Shown here: piece by piece, positions 63,638-64,000 of the stretch
Layout of the letters: the number at the start of each line of letters is the position of its first letter
Position numbering within the stretch: position 1 is the first letter of the stretch
Assembly (NCBI RefSeq): GCF_029543085.1
Contig: NZ_CP119967.1
Coordinates: 5,420,501 to 5,484,500 of the forward strand
Reading direction: 5' to 3'
DNA length: 64,000 nucleotides
Source: Pseudomonas sp. A34-9
GTDB lineage: Bacteria; Pseudomonadota; Gammaproteobacteria; Pseudomonadales; Pseudomonadaceae
Program-made: the position numbers and the translations under genes
The notes under the pieces: model-generated
Database searches by the model: none
Seen by the model: the letters and a program-made list of their open reading frames with translations, nothing else
What the model was told of the DNA's origin: nothing

Positions 63638-64000
63638 TTACTTACCAAGGGAAATCTTCGGCGCCCAGGTCAGCCACTCATCCTCAAACTTGTCGAACAA
63701 CGGGAATGTCTGCTCGGCCCGCGCCGGGTTGCCCATGCGCTCCCCGTCCGGCGTAGCAAAGGCAATCCCGCCCTGAATCGCTGTCTCCAGCGACTCGGTG
63801 CGCACCGTCAGCCCGTTGAACAACCCGATATCAAATCCGACACCGCTGGTGTTCCAGAACCGACTACCGCTGCGCACCAGCGGCGCGTATTTCGGCTCGA
63901 TCAGAATGTGCACCAACACACGATCCGCCGTCTGCCCCAGTTCGTACCCCGTCACCTTACCGACAGTAATTTCACGGTAAGTCACCGGCACTCCGGGTTT
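63638..64000 (-). CDS. pqiB: PqiB-type MCE-domain protein (3' part only)
   Basis: The window holds only the C-terminal 120 codons; the gene continues past the right edge. VPVTYREITVGKVTGYELGQTADR is the start of an MCE (mammalian cell entry) repeat, and RFWNTSGVGFDIGLFNGLTVRTESLETAIQGGIAF is typical of PqiB/YebT, which form lipid-transport tunnels across the periplasm. Partner pqiA would be expected upstream, outside the window. Confidence 0.85.
   Translation of the reverse strand, partial: KPGVPVTYREITVGKVTGYELGQTADRVLVHILIEPKYAPLVRSGSRFWNTSGVGFDIGLFNGLTVRTESLETAIQGGIAFATPDGERMGNPARAEQTFPLFDKFEDEWLTWAPKISLGK

Overview
The window is a chromosomal segment of a Pseudomonas, most likely of the P. 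fluorescens group. I infer this from protein content and gene order (recalled, not searched), from high-GC codon use, and from many paired REP-type palindromes of two families: GATCGCAG...CTCCTACA and GTGGGAGCGAGC...GCTCGCTCCCAC. Most genes are core. From memory, the order hpt-upp-uraA / hemH / photolyase operon / pagL-murI-moeB-prmC-prfA-hemA / TPR-lolB-ispE-tRNA-prs-rplY-pth-ychF, and then can-rimI-holD-mksFEB, follows P. aeruginosa PAO1 around PA4645-PA4686.

Layout. 0.1-2.8 kb: purine and pyrimidine salvage (hpt, upp, uraA). 2.9-4.8 kb: ferrochelatase and an epimerase-like protein. 5.0-14.8 kb: two transcription units that look like one light/photo-oxidative stress regulon: a renalase-like flavoprotein with a small Trp-rich protein, and a nine-gene overlapping operon (DUF523/DUF1722, MerR/LitR-type regulator, CPD photolyase, NTF2-like, SDR, FAD oxidoreductase, DUF1365, Cfa-like methyltransferase, DUF2878). 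Both promoters carry TRTAC-type half sites spaced by 12 nt. 15.3-20.6 kb: pagL and the hemA-prfA-prmC-moeB-murI run. 20.8-27.7 kb: TPR lipoprotein, lolB, ispE, tRNA-Gln, prs, rplY, pth, ychF.

27.9-55.9 kb is more accessory. It holds a fosmidomycin-resistance-type MFS pump, a membrane chemoreceptor, a LysR regulator divergent from a PotABCD-like ABC operon plus amidase, tRNA-Met, and a bacteriocin island (SymE-like protein, XRE regulator, HNH-DNase S-type pyocin and three tandem paralogous immunity genes). It continues with a DUF2817 peptidase, gamma-glutamyltransferase, a DUF6124 gene behind a highly structured leader, a truncated HigA-like gene, LysE, flavin reductase, a BdlA-like soluble chemoreceptor, MFS, AtoE, an AcpA-like Tat phosphoesterase, an unknown secreted protein and a SET-domain protein.

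55.9-64 kb returns to core: carbonic anhydrase, rimI, the cryptic DNA polymerase III psi subunit, the MksFEB condensin and the C-terminal end of pqiB.

Most interesting items: (1) the roughly 190-nt multi-helix RNA leader upstream of the DUF6124 gene; (2) the DNase pyocin with three diverged immunity genes beside a SymE/XRE pair; (3) the photolyase/lipid-modification regulon with repeated TGTACA-type operators and a regulator that has lost expected B12 ligands; (4) a consensus DnaA box directly upstream of the replisome psi gene; (5) a CTGT-N8-ACAG palindrome over the putative promoter of the SET-domain gene.
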